64,000 nucleotides of DNA from NCBI GenBank assembly GCA_029834535.1, contig JAQMWT010000149.1, positions 62,001-126,000 of the forward strand. The letters are read 5' to 3'. The position numbers and the translations under genes are program-made. Positions 10,101 to 19,300 of the stretch are shown here, piece after piece (the stretch's first letter is position 1; every line of letters starts with the position of its first letter). The notes beneath the pieces were generated by a model. It was not told the DNA's origin, searched no databases, and was given only the letters and a program-made list of their open reading frames with translations. Origin of the DNA: Chrysophaeum taylorii (taxonomy: Eukaryota > Sar > Pelagophyceae > Pelagomonadales > Pelagomonadaceae).

Positions 10101-10670
10101 AAAGCAACTTCGGCGCTGCGCTGGGCTGACCAGTACATCATTGGTCCTACCTTGCTTGGGGTTCTCGGTGGCTTTCGGCAATGTCGGGAGTCGTCGAGAT
10201 TTTTTTGCCCTCGTGACCGCAACTGACACCATGCGGTCGCGACGAGCCGCCAATTTGCGGGTCCGCTCGATCGACCCGAGCTCGGAGAAGAAAATTGCAA
10301 ACTCGCGCGTGTCGACCTGTCGACTTGGATTCCCGAAGATGTCGACCAAGGCCCCAAACTCCTTGGGGCTCAGACGACAAGGCACCATTTGGCGCTCCAA
10401 GCAGACTTTGAACTGCCTTGGAGTCAAAGACCGCCTTGCTGCACGCCACGTCGGCGGAAGCTGTTTGGTGGCCGCGACGCCAACGAGCTTTTGCAATGCT
10501 CGCCGTCGATCAAGGCTAGTGTAGGAGAAATTGATCGTCGAAATGCTCAACTCTAAACGATCTAGCTCCTCTAGCACGACCGAGCTAGAGAGTGATATGC
10601 ACGACGGTTCTTCCAGGGTGACGCTTCCCGTCGTCGCCGGCCTCCTCGGATCGAGGCCGACGGCCCTCAT
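7188..10670 (-). CDS. Large EF-hand-like / multi-IQ / C2 / PH domain protein
   Basis: 1160 residues from ATG at 10670 with no intron. Two EF-hand-like helical modules lie at about 83-135 and 290-345, but neither shows a full calcium loop. Residues about 585-750 hold a series of IQ-type calmodulin-binding segments, for example AARRIQDVVRRYLD (591-604) and SAIILQNKWRSRQQRK (713-728). A C2-like beta sandwich at about 778-920 starts LFVKVHRASSLRSG and is interrupted by a long Ser/Thr-rich insert (about 815-850); a further Ser/Pro-rich stretch follows at about 928-955. A C-terminal PH domain at about 1021-1120 has GYLMRK and RSWKLSWAVLADGMFRIY. The combination suggests a calmodulin-responsive, membrane-phospholipid-binding scaffold. 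Substrate and pathway are unknown, and I know no exact homologue with this architecture. Confidence 0.75.
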   Translation of the reverse strand: MRAVGLDPRRPATTGSVTLEEPSCISLSSSVVLEELDRLELSISTINFSYTSLDRRRALQKLVGVAATKQLPPTWRAARRSLTPRQFKVCLERQMVPCRLSPKEFGALVDIFGNPSRQVDTREFAIFFSELGSIERTRKLAARRDRMVSVAVTRAKKSRRLPTLPKATENPKQGRTNDVLVSPAQRRSCFASSGRSRVRSRDSDSWRKSSTVSGGARTRLASHRGRHRPSGADALFAGVPLLWDAPPTADEVLAEKDAFRTAMTKLCAAASLFDGLTRDKSRLASLNAPIPEAMLAHILVDLLHVRLSKIEVKALCSRFSCPGKSSHADGRALRDQFLTLGRIGLRERVSEAKKVNIKDKMKHLTSLKAIDLMKLGTSQSCLVQKDTDINELVDSLRQSIETNLRYRVTVAPFAEKVLQNATLHLVLKTMECSKVRSRKHRLAMELCEHATEDGSALGEWTAQVRGNDGSALCRKFLAAWANLHDKKGARKKPDLDLIATHRCNTARMGNQQRRCATDLEREQIRTIVTHWKNLMTLPAVPISMLFHNIPATREAYSVVGSRVVAWASRRLRARRISQLKAELRNLSIENAARRIQDVVRRYLDVLGYNYSFKLRTLAALTIQGMWQSQCRLQLERRKYHHDYDLKLLNAVLDLQRWWKRAMARQHIKQLAHLRSHQNQDISARRIQLQFRIMLANRVLMERRQQRARDVENSAIILQNKWRSRQQRKCWLEGLRQYRSQRRIAATVRMHLVSRLSAVTMPTSTLDRIHTLMSIACPLFVKVHRASSLRSGALSGSPRVFVTAYHRIEHETDDAGSMDATAAAASTALETRDSTFRSFPSIQSDIDASSSSISLQLHRQIAFGQTQPAVRTRSQDSKEWNEELLINGVECSASLAFTVGNQPAKKGNSCEYDFLGQAELNLSRAPPGYMSSPSSPTSSSSRSSSSSGSPPSPPPRRLARTGVWWSLYAPTTAQIDWLRLPLRKMSKEVEIERGRLLRLKNRDRCPSGDICVSVRLAPRPTSMCGYLMRKVELVLTTRSWKLSWAVLADGMFRIYNGRGEVTPSHEMDIRHIIIVDFDIDDEVISVVVAGSGAHRFRVPEGDYAAFFRRMWLRKLRRACPFIPTNEYIIEELSHQSYMKQSTVSDQSSRMRDRRRSAFLLV

Positions 10671-11243
10671 CCACGCTTCTGAAGCGCTGGAGCTGTGAGA
10701 AGAAGATACCAGTACAATATCTTTTACAGTATGATTGATGACTCATGCCGAATTGCGCCGAATTGAAGTCAAACTCTATCGCTTACCCTCATTTGCTGGC
10801 AAACACCACACACGAAAATCGTGCAACTCTTGGCGCGCGCTTGCCAAACCCCCCTTTGAAGAAGACAACGGGGAGTTGTGCTCTCTGCCGGACCCACTTT
10901 TTGTGTGTGTCAAGATAACCGGCGCGCGTTATGATGGCATGGGGCTGCACCTATCCTGCCTGCTCGGAAGGAGGAAAGAAAAATCTCATCGCACGCTCTC
11001 CTCTCGGAGGAGCGTAAGCCCTTGCTATGCCTGCAAACGCACCCTCTCCTTCATCCCGCGCGCGTAGGTAGGGTCTTCTTTCTTCTTATAAATCTCTTTC
11101 ATCCCGTTCATTTCGGCCTCGGAGGATATGGATCGCACGGGTCTGGGGCAGGCAACGACAGAACACCAAGAATAATGTGCTCTACATCACGAGGCGTCGT
11201 CGTAGCGACCGACGGCGATGATCATGCATGAAGAACATTCCGC

Positions 11244-11316
<73 letters not shown>

Positions 11317-11476
11317 GTACGTGGTTTGTTGCGAAACCATACGCATACGATGGGTCCATCCTCCACGTATCGAAAAACCCCTAGAAAGAGGGAGGTGGTC
11401 CATCACGCACGCACGCACGCTTTAAAATTTACAGAAAGGCCCTGCAGGTGGTCAAACCCAAAGCGATAAAGGCGTA
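10671..11476. other. Intergenic region upstream of the IQ/C2/PH gene
   Basis: No supported coding region. It contains the AAT microsatellite listed separately and ACGC-rich simple sequence near 11405-11420. Confidence 0.5.
11244..11316. repeat. (AAT)n microsatellite, about 24 units
   Basis: An uninterrupted AAT trinucleotide run lying between two minus-strand genes. Confidence 0.98.
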
Positions 11477-13294
11477 TCACGTGGTCTCGGTACCCGCGTC
11501 CGCGAGGCGTGGAGTAGGCGTCGAGCGCGGCGAGAGAGCGTCCGGCGCGACGCGTAGATATCGCGTTATGTGCGCTGGCAGAAGGTCGAAGGGAGCGTGT
11601 CCGGCGGCAGAGCGTTGACGAGGATCGGCCCCCGCTCGGAGGAGGATGTTCGCAACGTCGACCGTCTTGGCGACGTGGAGCGGGGCGTGGCCGTCGCGAT
11701 CTCGCGAGGGCGTTCTATTCGGATCCGCCCCAAAGCTGAGGAGGAGGGAAGTGACGTCGACGCGTCCCGCGGCGCACGCGACGCAAAGCGGTGTTGTCTG
11801 CTCGTCGCCGTCGGGGTCGTCGGGCGGGGCCTTGGCTACCTCGAGGAGGTAACGGACGGCGTCGACCGCCCCGGTCTCGGCCGCGCGGGCGAGGGGCCGG
11901 GCGCCGAGGTCGGGCGCGTCGACGTCGACGCCAGAGGCGACGAGGCGCTCGAGCCAGTCGACGTCGTCCGACTCGGCCGCGAGACGCGCCGCGAGGCGGA
12001 GCTCGGGGAATCGGAGATCGTCGACGAGCAGGCTTTCCGCGCCTCGGACGGCTTGCGCTCGAGCGGAGAATACGGCCGCGGCGACGCGCGCGCGCCACCA
12101 CTCGGCCAGCCCACAAGCCGAGGATCGCTCGACGGCGACAATCCGGCGCGCGAAGCGCACCGTTGCCTCGAGGCGTTCCTTCGAGGCGCGTTTGCTGCCG
12201 AGCGCGGCCGCCGGGGCAAAGGCGCGCTCGACGAGGCCGGCGCGCGCGAGCGATCCGGAACGACCGCTCGGCACCGCCGCCGCCAGCAACGCGCGCGGAA
12301 CGACGTCGCGCGACGACGACGACGACGACTCGGGTCCGAGCGTTTTTTCGAGGAGCGCTTCGACGACCGCAACGGACGACATCGCGGCGAGGAGCCACGG
12401 CTGTTCGCTTCGCCTCGACGGATCTGCCCACGCGTTCGCGATCGCCTCGACCGACCGGCGACCGTCGATTTTTGCCGCACTCGCCCACGGCGGGCGAGAC
12501 TCTGCCTCGGCCGCGACGTCGTTCCTCGTGTATTCGTGCTGATTCTTTGCGACCGGAGGATCCTCCTCCTCTTGGATCATTTCCTCGTCCGGAAGATCGT
12601 AGAGGAACGTACGAGGAGGACTCGCGACCGATCCGGACGGCCTGCCGTCGTCGTCGTCGTCGTCGGGCCGAGCGCTACTTTGGTGGTGGTGGTGGTGCCT
12701 TCCATTTCGTGGATGTGGCTGCTGGTGCACCAACGAGACTGCTGGTTTTGCGCCGTTATCTCTGACGCGGCGGAGCGCGGCTCGCGTCGACGAACCTTGA
12801 CTTCGCCAGCGGGCGACGGCCGCGACTGCCGTCTCGAACGCGAGAGGCGAGGTCGTCGGGTGCGAGAGGCTCGCATCGCTGACGGCGCGGGCTAAATGCT
12901 TCTCGTGAAGCGACTCGTCGAAGCGGAGCGAACACCAAAACGTACGAGGGTCGACCGTCGCCGGGGCGGGCAGCTTCCCGACGTCGACCGCGCGCTCGCG
13001 ATCCAGCCTACCGAGCGCGTCGACGAATCGGTAAAGTTCGCGCTTGTCGACGGCGCGTCGCCAGGCGTGGGCCAGGATGGCCGCGATCGCGAGCGGCGGG
13101 TCGAGGCCGTCCGCGCCGCACTCGCGCAGCGCCGCGACCGCGACGTCCAAGCTCTCTCGGACGCGCGCCGCGTCGCATCGCGAAGCCGCTCGCCAGTCCT
13201 CGAGGAAGCGCTCGACGAATCCCCCTCCCTCGCCCAGCATCAGCGCGTGACACAGTGAAGCCGAGAGCTCGGGCTCGAGCGCGTGCTCCGGCAT
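11477..13294 (-). CDS. Ankyrin-repeat protein with long N-terminal region
   Basis: The first ATG in this frame is at 13294 and gives 605 residues. The frame is open upstream to 13393 but only with a GTG. The C-terminal 150 residues carry degenerate ankyrin repeats, recognisable as DWLERLVASGVDVDAPDLGA, VDVTSLLLSFGADPN and VDVANILLRAGADP, spaced about 33 residues apart. The N-terminal half is Ala/Arg-rich and helical, with His and Asp homopolymer tracts (RHHHHHQ, DDDDDDG) encoded by short trinucleotide repeats near 12650-12700. The repeats suggest a protein-binding role. There is no kinase, membrane or signal segment. Strong codon bias makes the opposite strand open for long stretches (11570-12895), but only this strand gives recognisable repeats. 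Confidence 0.75.
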   Translation of the reverse strand: MPEHALEPELSASLCHALMLGEGGGFVERFLEDWRAASRCDAARVRESLDVAVAALRECGADGLDPPLAIAAILAHAWRRAVDKRELYRFVDALGRLDRERAVDVGKLPAPATVDPRTFWCSLRFDESLHEKHLARAVSDASLSHPTTSPLAFETAVAAVARWRSQGSSTRAALRRVRDNGAKPAVSLVHQQPHPRNGRHHHHHQSSARPDDDDDDGRPSGSVASPPRTFLYDLPDEEMIQEEEDPPVAKNQHEYTRNDVAAEAESRPPWASAAKIDGRRSVEAIANAWADPSRRSEQPWLLAAMSSVAVVEALLEKTLGPESSSSSSRDVVPRALLAAAVPSGRSGSLARAGLVERAFAPAAALGSKRASKERLEATVRFARRIVAVERSSACGLAEWWRARVAAAVFSARAQAVRGAESLLVDDLRFPELRLAARLAAESDDVDWLERLVASGVDVDAPDLGARPLARAAETGAVDAVRYLLEVAKAPPDDPDGDEQTTPLCVACAAGRVDVTSLLLSFGADPNRTPSRDRDGHAPLHVAKTVDVANILLRAGADPRQRSAAGHAPFDLLPAHITRYLRVAPDALSPRSTPTPRLADAGTETT

Positions 13295-14210
13295 GTTCCG
13301 GTTGCTCGTCGCGCGCAACGGCTCCGAGTCGTCGCTCCGCCTCCTCTCGAACAACGAGCGCACCAACGCCGACGTCGCCGAGTACCTGCGCACATCTCAC
13401 GCCGCGCCACCATCACACTTACTCTCCGCCGTGTTGCGCGTGCAAGTTCGGGAGCACCGGCGACGCAAGCAGCGCGGCACCGTGCGCCACGTTTAAAGGT
13501 GACGCCACGCTCCCGGCCTTGGCCCGCATCGTCGTCGCGCACCCAAGGAGCGCGCTCCACCCCTCGCGACCCATCATGTGACGCACGGGCGTCGCTCGCA
13601 TCATCTTATGCCTCCGTCCTGCCACTTGCTCTTCTTCTCCTTGTTGCTGTTGTTGTTGTTGCCACTTCTGCAATCTCTTGCTTCTGACGTGGAAGCGGGT
13701 TTCAGATGGCGACTGCGGCGGAGAAGCGGCTCTCCCGAAGAGCACACCTACAGCACGCGGCGGCGGCGGTCATTCGCTCGCTCGCTAGTAGGGGCTCTGG
13801 ACATGCGCATGTGGTGTGGCATGCTGCTTGGTGCTTCTTTATTACACTCTTGCTTTGCACCCCAAAAACACACGCACGACCTGCGGGTCTCCCTCCTCCT
13901 CCTTCGTGAATGACTGTATTACTAACCAGCCGCCGGGCGCACGACAAGTGCATGCGAGTTTGGTCAGGGGCAAAATCAACGATCTGCGACGAGCACAGCC
14001 AGATCCTGGATTACATGGATGTGACCATCATCACACACAGCGCGATTATTGTTCATAATTAACTCTCCTAGCACAAGAGGCTCGATCGACGTGCTCCATC
14101 CTGGTTTACGGTATTTTTTTGAGCATTCTTTCTTTTGCGGCCTATCATCCACCTCCCATTATATTGGAGGTGTTGCGTGTTCGTGTAGATAGCAAGTCAT
14201 GCTCGAGTTG
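13295..14210. other. Intergenic region between the ankyrin and GH5 genes
   Basis: Several short frames on both strands without domains. It contains a TTGTTGCTGTTG repeat near 13635-13660. This is the putative promoter region of the ankyrin gene and the 3' flank of the GH5 gene. Confidence 0.45.
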
Positions 14211-15801
14211 TTAGCCCGGCGCGTAACTCCCGGTCTCCGAAATGATTTCTCTCGCGAGGAGACCGGAGTCAGTGTAATCTTCTTCAGTCCACACGCCCCT
14301 GATGCTCGACCCAGGCTTCAAAGCCGACGCGCCTACGAGTACAAAAACAACAAAAAAAGGTGAGATCGTGCGGCGGCGGACAGCCAACGCGTTTTTTTTT
14401 TTTTTTTTTCGCGAGGACGCGCTGCTCACCTTCGTTCTTATCGTTGAGAACCCAATTGACGTGGCTGATGCTGCGCTCGTCCATGAAATCAATCCATTCG
14501 CGCACTGAGTCCTCGTCGGGGTTGCCCGAGCCGTCTGCTGAGACCGACCCCCACTCGCTGCAAAACAAAGTGACGTTCGATGCCGCTCGAGCGTAATCGC
14601 GTAGCCATTCGCCGTGGCTAGCAGCGTAGAAGTGGAAGACGTAAGCGATATTGATGTCGTCTATCGGATCTCTGGAGGCCTCGTCGACGCGTTGACTGTA
14701 GGATCTAGTCCCCACGAGAATGAGGTTTTCCGAGCCGGTCCGACGGATGCTCTCGACGACCGTCTCGGCGTACGGTTTGATGGTCAAATCCCACTCGGTC
14801 TCGAGAAGTGGCTCGTTGTAAATCTCGAAAATAACGTTCGGCATGTCGCTGTAGACCGTGGCTACGTCCTGAAAAAAGCGTACCGCCTCGGAGAGATAGT
14901 TCTGGGCGTAGTGCGTGTGCCAGTCGATAATGACGTAGATGCCCATTCTGATCGCCGCGTCGACGACGGTTAAGACGCGCAACTTGTTCGCCGTTTCATA
15001 ATCGATGTATCCACCTTCCTCCTCCACGCCCATCGCGCAGCGGATGATACTGATGTTCCAGTTGTTGACGAGGCTCTCGACGACCCCTTCCGTGTAAAAC
15101 ACGTGGCCTTCCCAGCCCGTGTTCGTCCAAAACAGCGACATCCCTTTCAACTGCACCTCAGTGCCAGTGACTTGACTCACGAGCCGTGTATTACGCGCCT
15201 CGAGAAGACCGTATTTCGCCACGATGGAGCCGGGAGGATTCGCGCGATCCGGGGTCGGAACCGTGGACGGCACTGCCGTAGTTTCGGGCGGCGTCGGAGC
15301 CGGCGTCAACGTTGGCGCCGGCGAAATCGTGGGTGGCATCGACGGCTCGGACGAGGTTGGCTCCACCGTCGACGGGGACAAGGTGGGATACATGGTCACG
15401 TGCCGATTGTCTTTCGGATTGCCGCTCCGCATGTTGTGTCCCACGCGGGCGATCAACGCGACGACGACGATAAAGCTAACCAGCGCGCCCAAGCCGATTG
15501 CAAAGAACGTGCTCCAAGGCATGCGGTTAGACCCATCGTCGCCCCCAAACACGCAGCACCTCGATCGTCGCCGTGGCTTGTACAACACGGGAACGATTGA
15601 CCCATTAGGCGGTGGCACGATCGCATCTTGGAAGAAGGGCCGCTGGACGCGCCCCCGTTGCGTGGCAGCCAAAGAGCCTTTTTTCCACGATTTATCGTCG
15701 ACTGGGGGGTCGTCGCTCTCGCTCGCTACCGTTTCGATAGTCGGCAACGACACCAAGCTCGTCTCGGCCTCGAGCTCCTTGGCTTCCTCAACGGGAGCCA
15801 T
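14211..15801 (-). CDS. Membrane-anchored glycoside hydrolase family 5 (endo-beta-glucanase-like)
   Basis: Two exons, 15801-14430 and 14332-14211, joined across a 97-nt intron (GTGAGC...TCGTAG). The join restores NDKNE-GASALKPG, as expected for the GH5 barrel end. The product is 497 residues. An N-terminal cytosolic tail is followed by one hydrophobic helix (about 98-120, FFAIGLGALVSFIVVVALIA), then a Pro/Thr-rich linker and the catalytic domain, giving type II topology. The general acid/base is E330 in EIYNEP and the nucleophile is E416 in LFCSEWG; IIDWHTHYAQNY is also typical. Family knowledge supports cleavage of beta-1,4-linked or mixed glucans. Exact substrate is not readable. The gene is divergent from the GT2 synthase at 16399. 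The intron contains an 18-A tract on the coding strand. Confidence 0.9.
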
Positions 15802-16398
15802 CCGTCGTAGTAACAATATATCACTTCGCGCCGCTCGCGGCTCAGAAGGGGCAGAACCGTTTTTTTCTACAAGAGAAGATATTATTTTCTATGGCTCAGG
15901 ACTAAAGATGCCTTCAACTATCAACCTGACATCATACCAATAGTTACTTTTTGCCAAAGTCAAGAATTACTAAGAACATTCTCCCAAAAAAATGAAATTG
16001 GGACGAAACAGCAGAATTCTATTGAGATTTTCCAATGGGCAAAAATTATTTGGATCGCCTGCTTACTAAAGGTTGGGCGGGTGACCTGTGTACTAGTCGA
16101 CTCATTTAATAAGAATTTTTGCTGCCAGTCATATTGTTGCAACAAAAAATTCAATACAATGGAAAAGTAAAACAACTCGTGCGTAAGTCTGAATTTTTTT
16201 CGAGTGAGACCACTGACTGGGATATGTCGGGATCCACACCGCCTTTTCTATTGAAGCCACCGAGAGATACCGACGTTAACAAAAAGCGGTAAGAGGCAGA
16301 GGCGCGCAACCACACATTTAGGGCACACGCGGCGTCCTTGAAGGCCGCCTTCACTACGACTAAAGGCGTACGGTAGACCTGCGGGCGACGGCCTTTGG
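15802..16398. promoter_or_regulatory. Shared upstream region of the divergent GH5 and GT2 genes
   Basis: A 597-bp gap between two head-to-head glucan-related genes. It is AT-rich around 15900-16190 compared with the flanking coding sequence. No clear TATA element or operator-like repeat was identified, so the call rests on position only. Confidence 0.35.
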
Positions 16399-19300
16399 AT
16401 GTCGAATGGCCGAGCTGTGGACGTCGTCGACCCGTTGGTGAGATTGGACGACGCAGCGGAGAGCGAGACGATGCACACGGAAAACTCGTCCGAGGGAGAT
16501 CGCGAGTCGGACGACACGCCATTGTCGCCCGTCCCGACGGACAAGAGGATCTATCCTGTGGGAGGTTTGGATGTCACGAATGAGGAGGGCGCACATGCCG
16601 CCGCGCGCAGTCGGCGCGTTGGTTTCCGCGGAGACGACGACCTCGACTCGGAGTACGCCGTCCCGAGCCAGCCGTCGCTTTCCAAGCTGTCGGCGGAGGC
16701 CGTGCTGCGGCCGCGGTCGTACTTCCGCAAGTATACGACGATCACTCCGAGGTCGGCGGCAGCCGAAGAGGATCGGAAGAAGCACGGGGCCGTGCACGTG
16801 GCGACGCGCGCCAATTACACGCTCGTGCGTAAGTCGGGATGCTCGCGAATCAAGTACACCGCGGTCGTCCTCAACTTGGTCTTATGGATCCCGGTCTGGC
16901 TCAAGCTCATCGGTATCGAGCGCCGCGACCCTCTGCCGCGCTTTGGCTCGGTCTACAACCAGTCCGTGTCCATGTCGCTCGAGGTCTCGGCGCTCGAAGG
17001 CGGCGCGTGCTCGATGTGTGACGAGCGCTCGCGCGACGACGACGACAAGCTCGAAGGGGCCACGAGCGCCGAGCAGATCGACGACGAAATGTATGGCGGT
17101 GTTACGTATCCGGTCACGGCCTACTTGGAGAACTTCTACGGCAAGGCTGAAGTCGGGACGCCCTCGTACGTCCTCCTCTTTGGCTCGAACGACTTCGAGC
17201 ACTGGGAGCTCTTCAACTCTCCAGGCGTGTTTACGGGCCTCGAGCAGGGTGACCAGGAAGTCCAAGTGTGCAGCGGAACCCCGATCGGCTGGGGAGACGA
17301 CGACGACGACGAGAGCGTTAAGGCAACCACTTTCACCGATTCGTATCTACAGACCGACTACTTGAAAGAGGAGGACGACCGCAGCAACGGGTACCAGTCC
17401 GAGGTTGGCAGCGAGGAATGGGAAAGCGAGTGGGTAACCAAGGCGCCCGCCTTCTTTCCGCGCACCGAAAAGGCCAAATCATCGACCTGCTGCCTCGGTA
17501 ACCCGGGCTACGTTTACCTCGTCGCCTGCGCCACGCCCTTTGGCGACTTGGACGTCGAACTCAACTCGGAAGTCGCGCCGCCGCCGTTCGACGACCGCTG
17601 TGTGGCCGTGGCCGGCCGTTGCGGATCCGCGTGCGGTGTTGAGGCGCACACGCCCGAAGAAGAAACGTGCCTGCCCGACGGGTCCATTCCGCTCAACAAG
17701 CTCTTACACGTCGAAGTGCTGTCCGGGTACGAGTCGTACAAGGTTCGGTACCATAAGCGGTGGATCGAACGAGAAATCCACTCGACGATAGCTAACATCT
17801 ACCACAAGTTTTTCATCATCTTCGTCATGGTGACGGCTCTTAGCACGTGGATCTCCTTCCTCCCGGGCAACGGTCTCTCACGGAGCGCGCCTAAACCCGG
17901 CATCAACGAGATCGAAGAATACGTGGCGGCCGGCGACCGTGATGCCAAGCCTGTCGTCCTTTGCGTGTTCTCCATCTCAGCCATGGAGCCGCGCATGATG
18001 GTGTTACGGAACATGATTGGCAAGCTCTTGTCGCTCGTCAACCAGCGTAAGTTCACGCTCCAAAGCAGCGCGTCGCGCATGCGGACGAGCGTCACGCCGC
18101 AAGCCAAGTCGATGCCGACGCTGTTTCAAGAAGATGATGGTCAGGCCTCGCTCAACCTCACCAAACGCCGCGACGCATTCCTCGAACGCGCGGACGGTAT
18201 AGACGACGATCGGTCGGAGCTCATCGACATCTTTCAGGACGAAGGACACCGTGTCGGTGCCTACGCGCTATGGGACGCCTTCGTCGATGTCGTCGACGAC
18301 TGCGACCTTCGGTTCGTCGAGGCCCTGGCCAAGGCTATGACAGAGATGCCCTCTGACCGCGACTATCTTACCACCAAGTCTCACGACGATGGGTCGCTTC
18401 TCGACCAAGCCCTGCGCGCCAGCGCGCGTCGCCACGACGTCGACGAGGACGCCCTCGACAAGCTCGAGCTCGCGTTCGCGTGTTTCAACCTTCTCTCTCA
18501 CCTCGGCCACCACGCGTTCTGGCGACCCAGCTCGGCGAGCCACGACGTCCTTGGCTTCCGCGACATTGCTGGCGACGCCGAAGCCGTGGCCGTCCTTAAA
18601 GCGTGGGCCACCAACCACAAGAAAGCCGTCGCGAAAGGCCGCCGCGAATCCGACCCCTTCGATTCGGATATTGTCCCGGCCTCGCCCAACGCGATTCCCC
18701 CGAACGTCTGGTCGAGCTGGTGGTCGCTCTACAGGGAGCTTGGCAGCATCCAGTGGGCCAAGCGCTTCGACTGCATCCGCTTCCGCCTGGCTCGGCTCAA
18801 TTACTACAGCGAAGAGGCCTGTGTGCCCGCTACTGATCGGGTCTCATTCCGCGACCTCATGCTCTGCTACTCGGCGCGCGCCAACCCCGAAGATCTGCGC
18901 GCGAAGCTCGAACCAACGCGACAAGTGAAGGGTATCCGCCCCGGCGTCTTCGTCCGCCTCAAGGAGTGCGATGACAGCACCGCTAGTCTCTTCGCCTCAA
19001 ACATGGTCAAGAAGTTGTCTCGTCCCGAGGCGCGGAGGTGCCACGCGCGCGTGGTCGCCATCGTTCACGACGGGTATCGCACGTACGTCAAGCTCCACGA
19101 GTGCACGCCCGACCTACTCGACGCAATTCCCGTTGCCTGGCTTGCCGCGCGCGGCAACCTCGTGGACAACGAGGGCGACACGTCGCCTTCGGGCTTCGGG
19201 CGCGACGGCGATGGCTTAGAGGACGACCACGAGGCCGGGATTTTGTCAATCTTCCTCGGCGACACCGGTGGTCCAGGGACGCGGCCCGACGACCCCGACT

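Noticed and set aside
11570-12895. A 441-codon open frame on the plus strand opposite the ankyrin gene
   Set aside because: It is Arg/Glu/Gly low-complexity, a by-product of GC-rich codon bias. The minus-strand frame gives recognisable ankyrin repeats.
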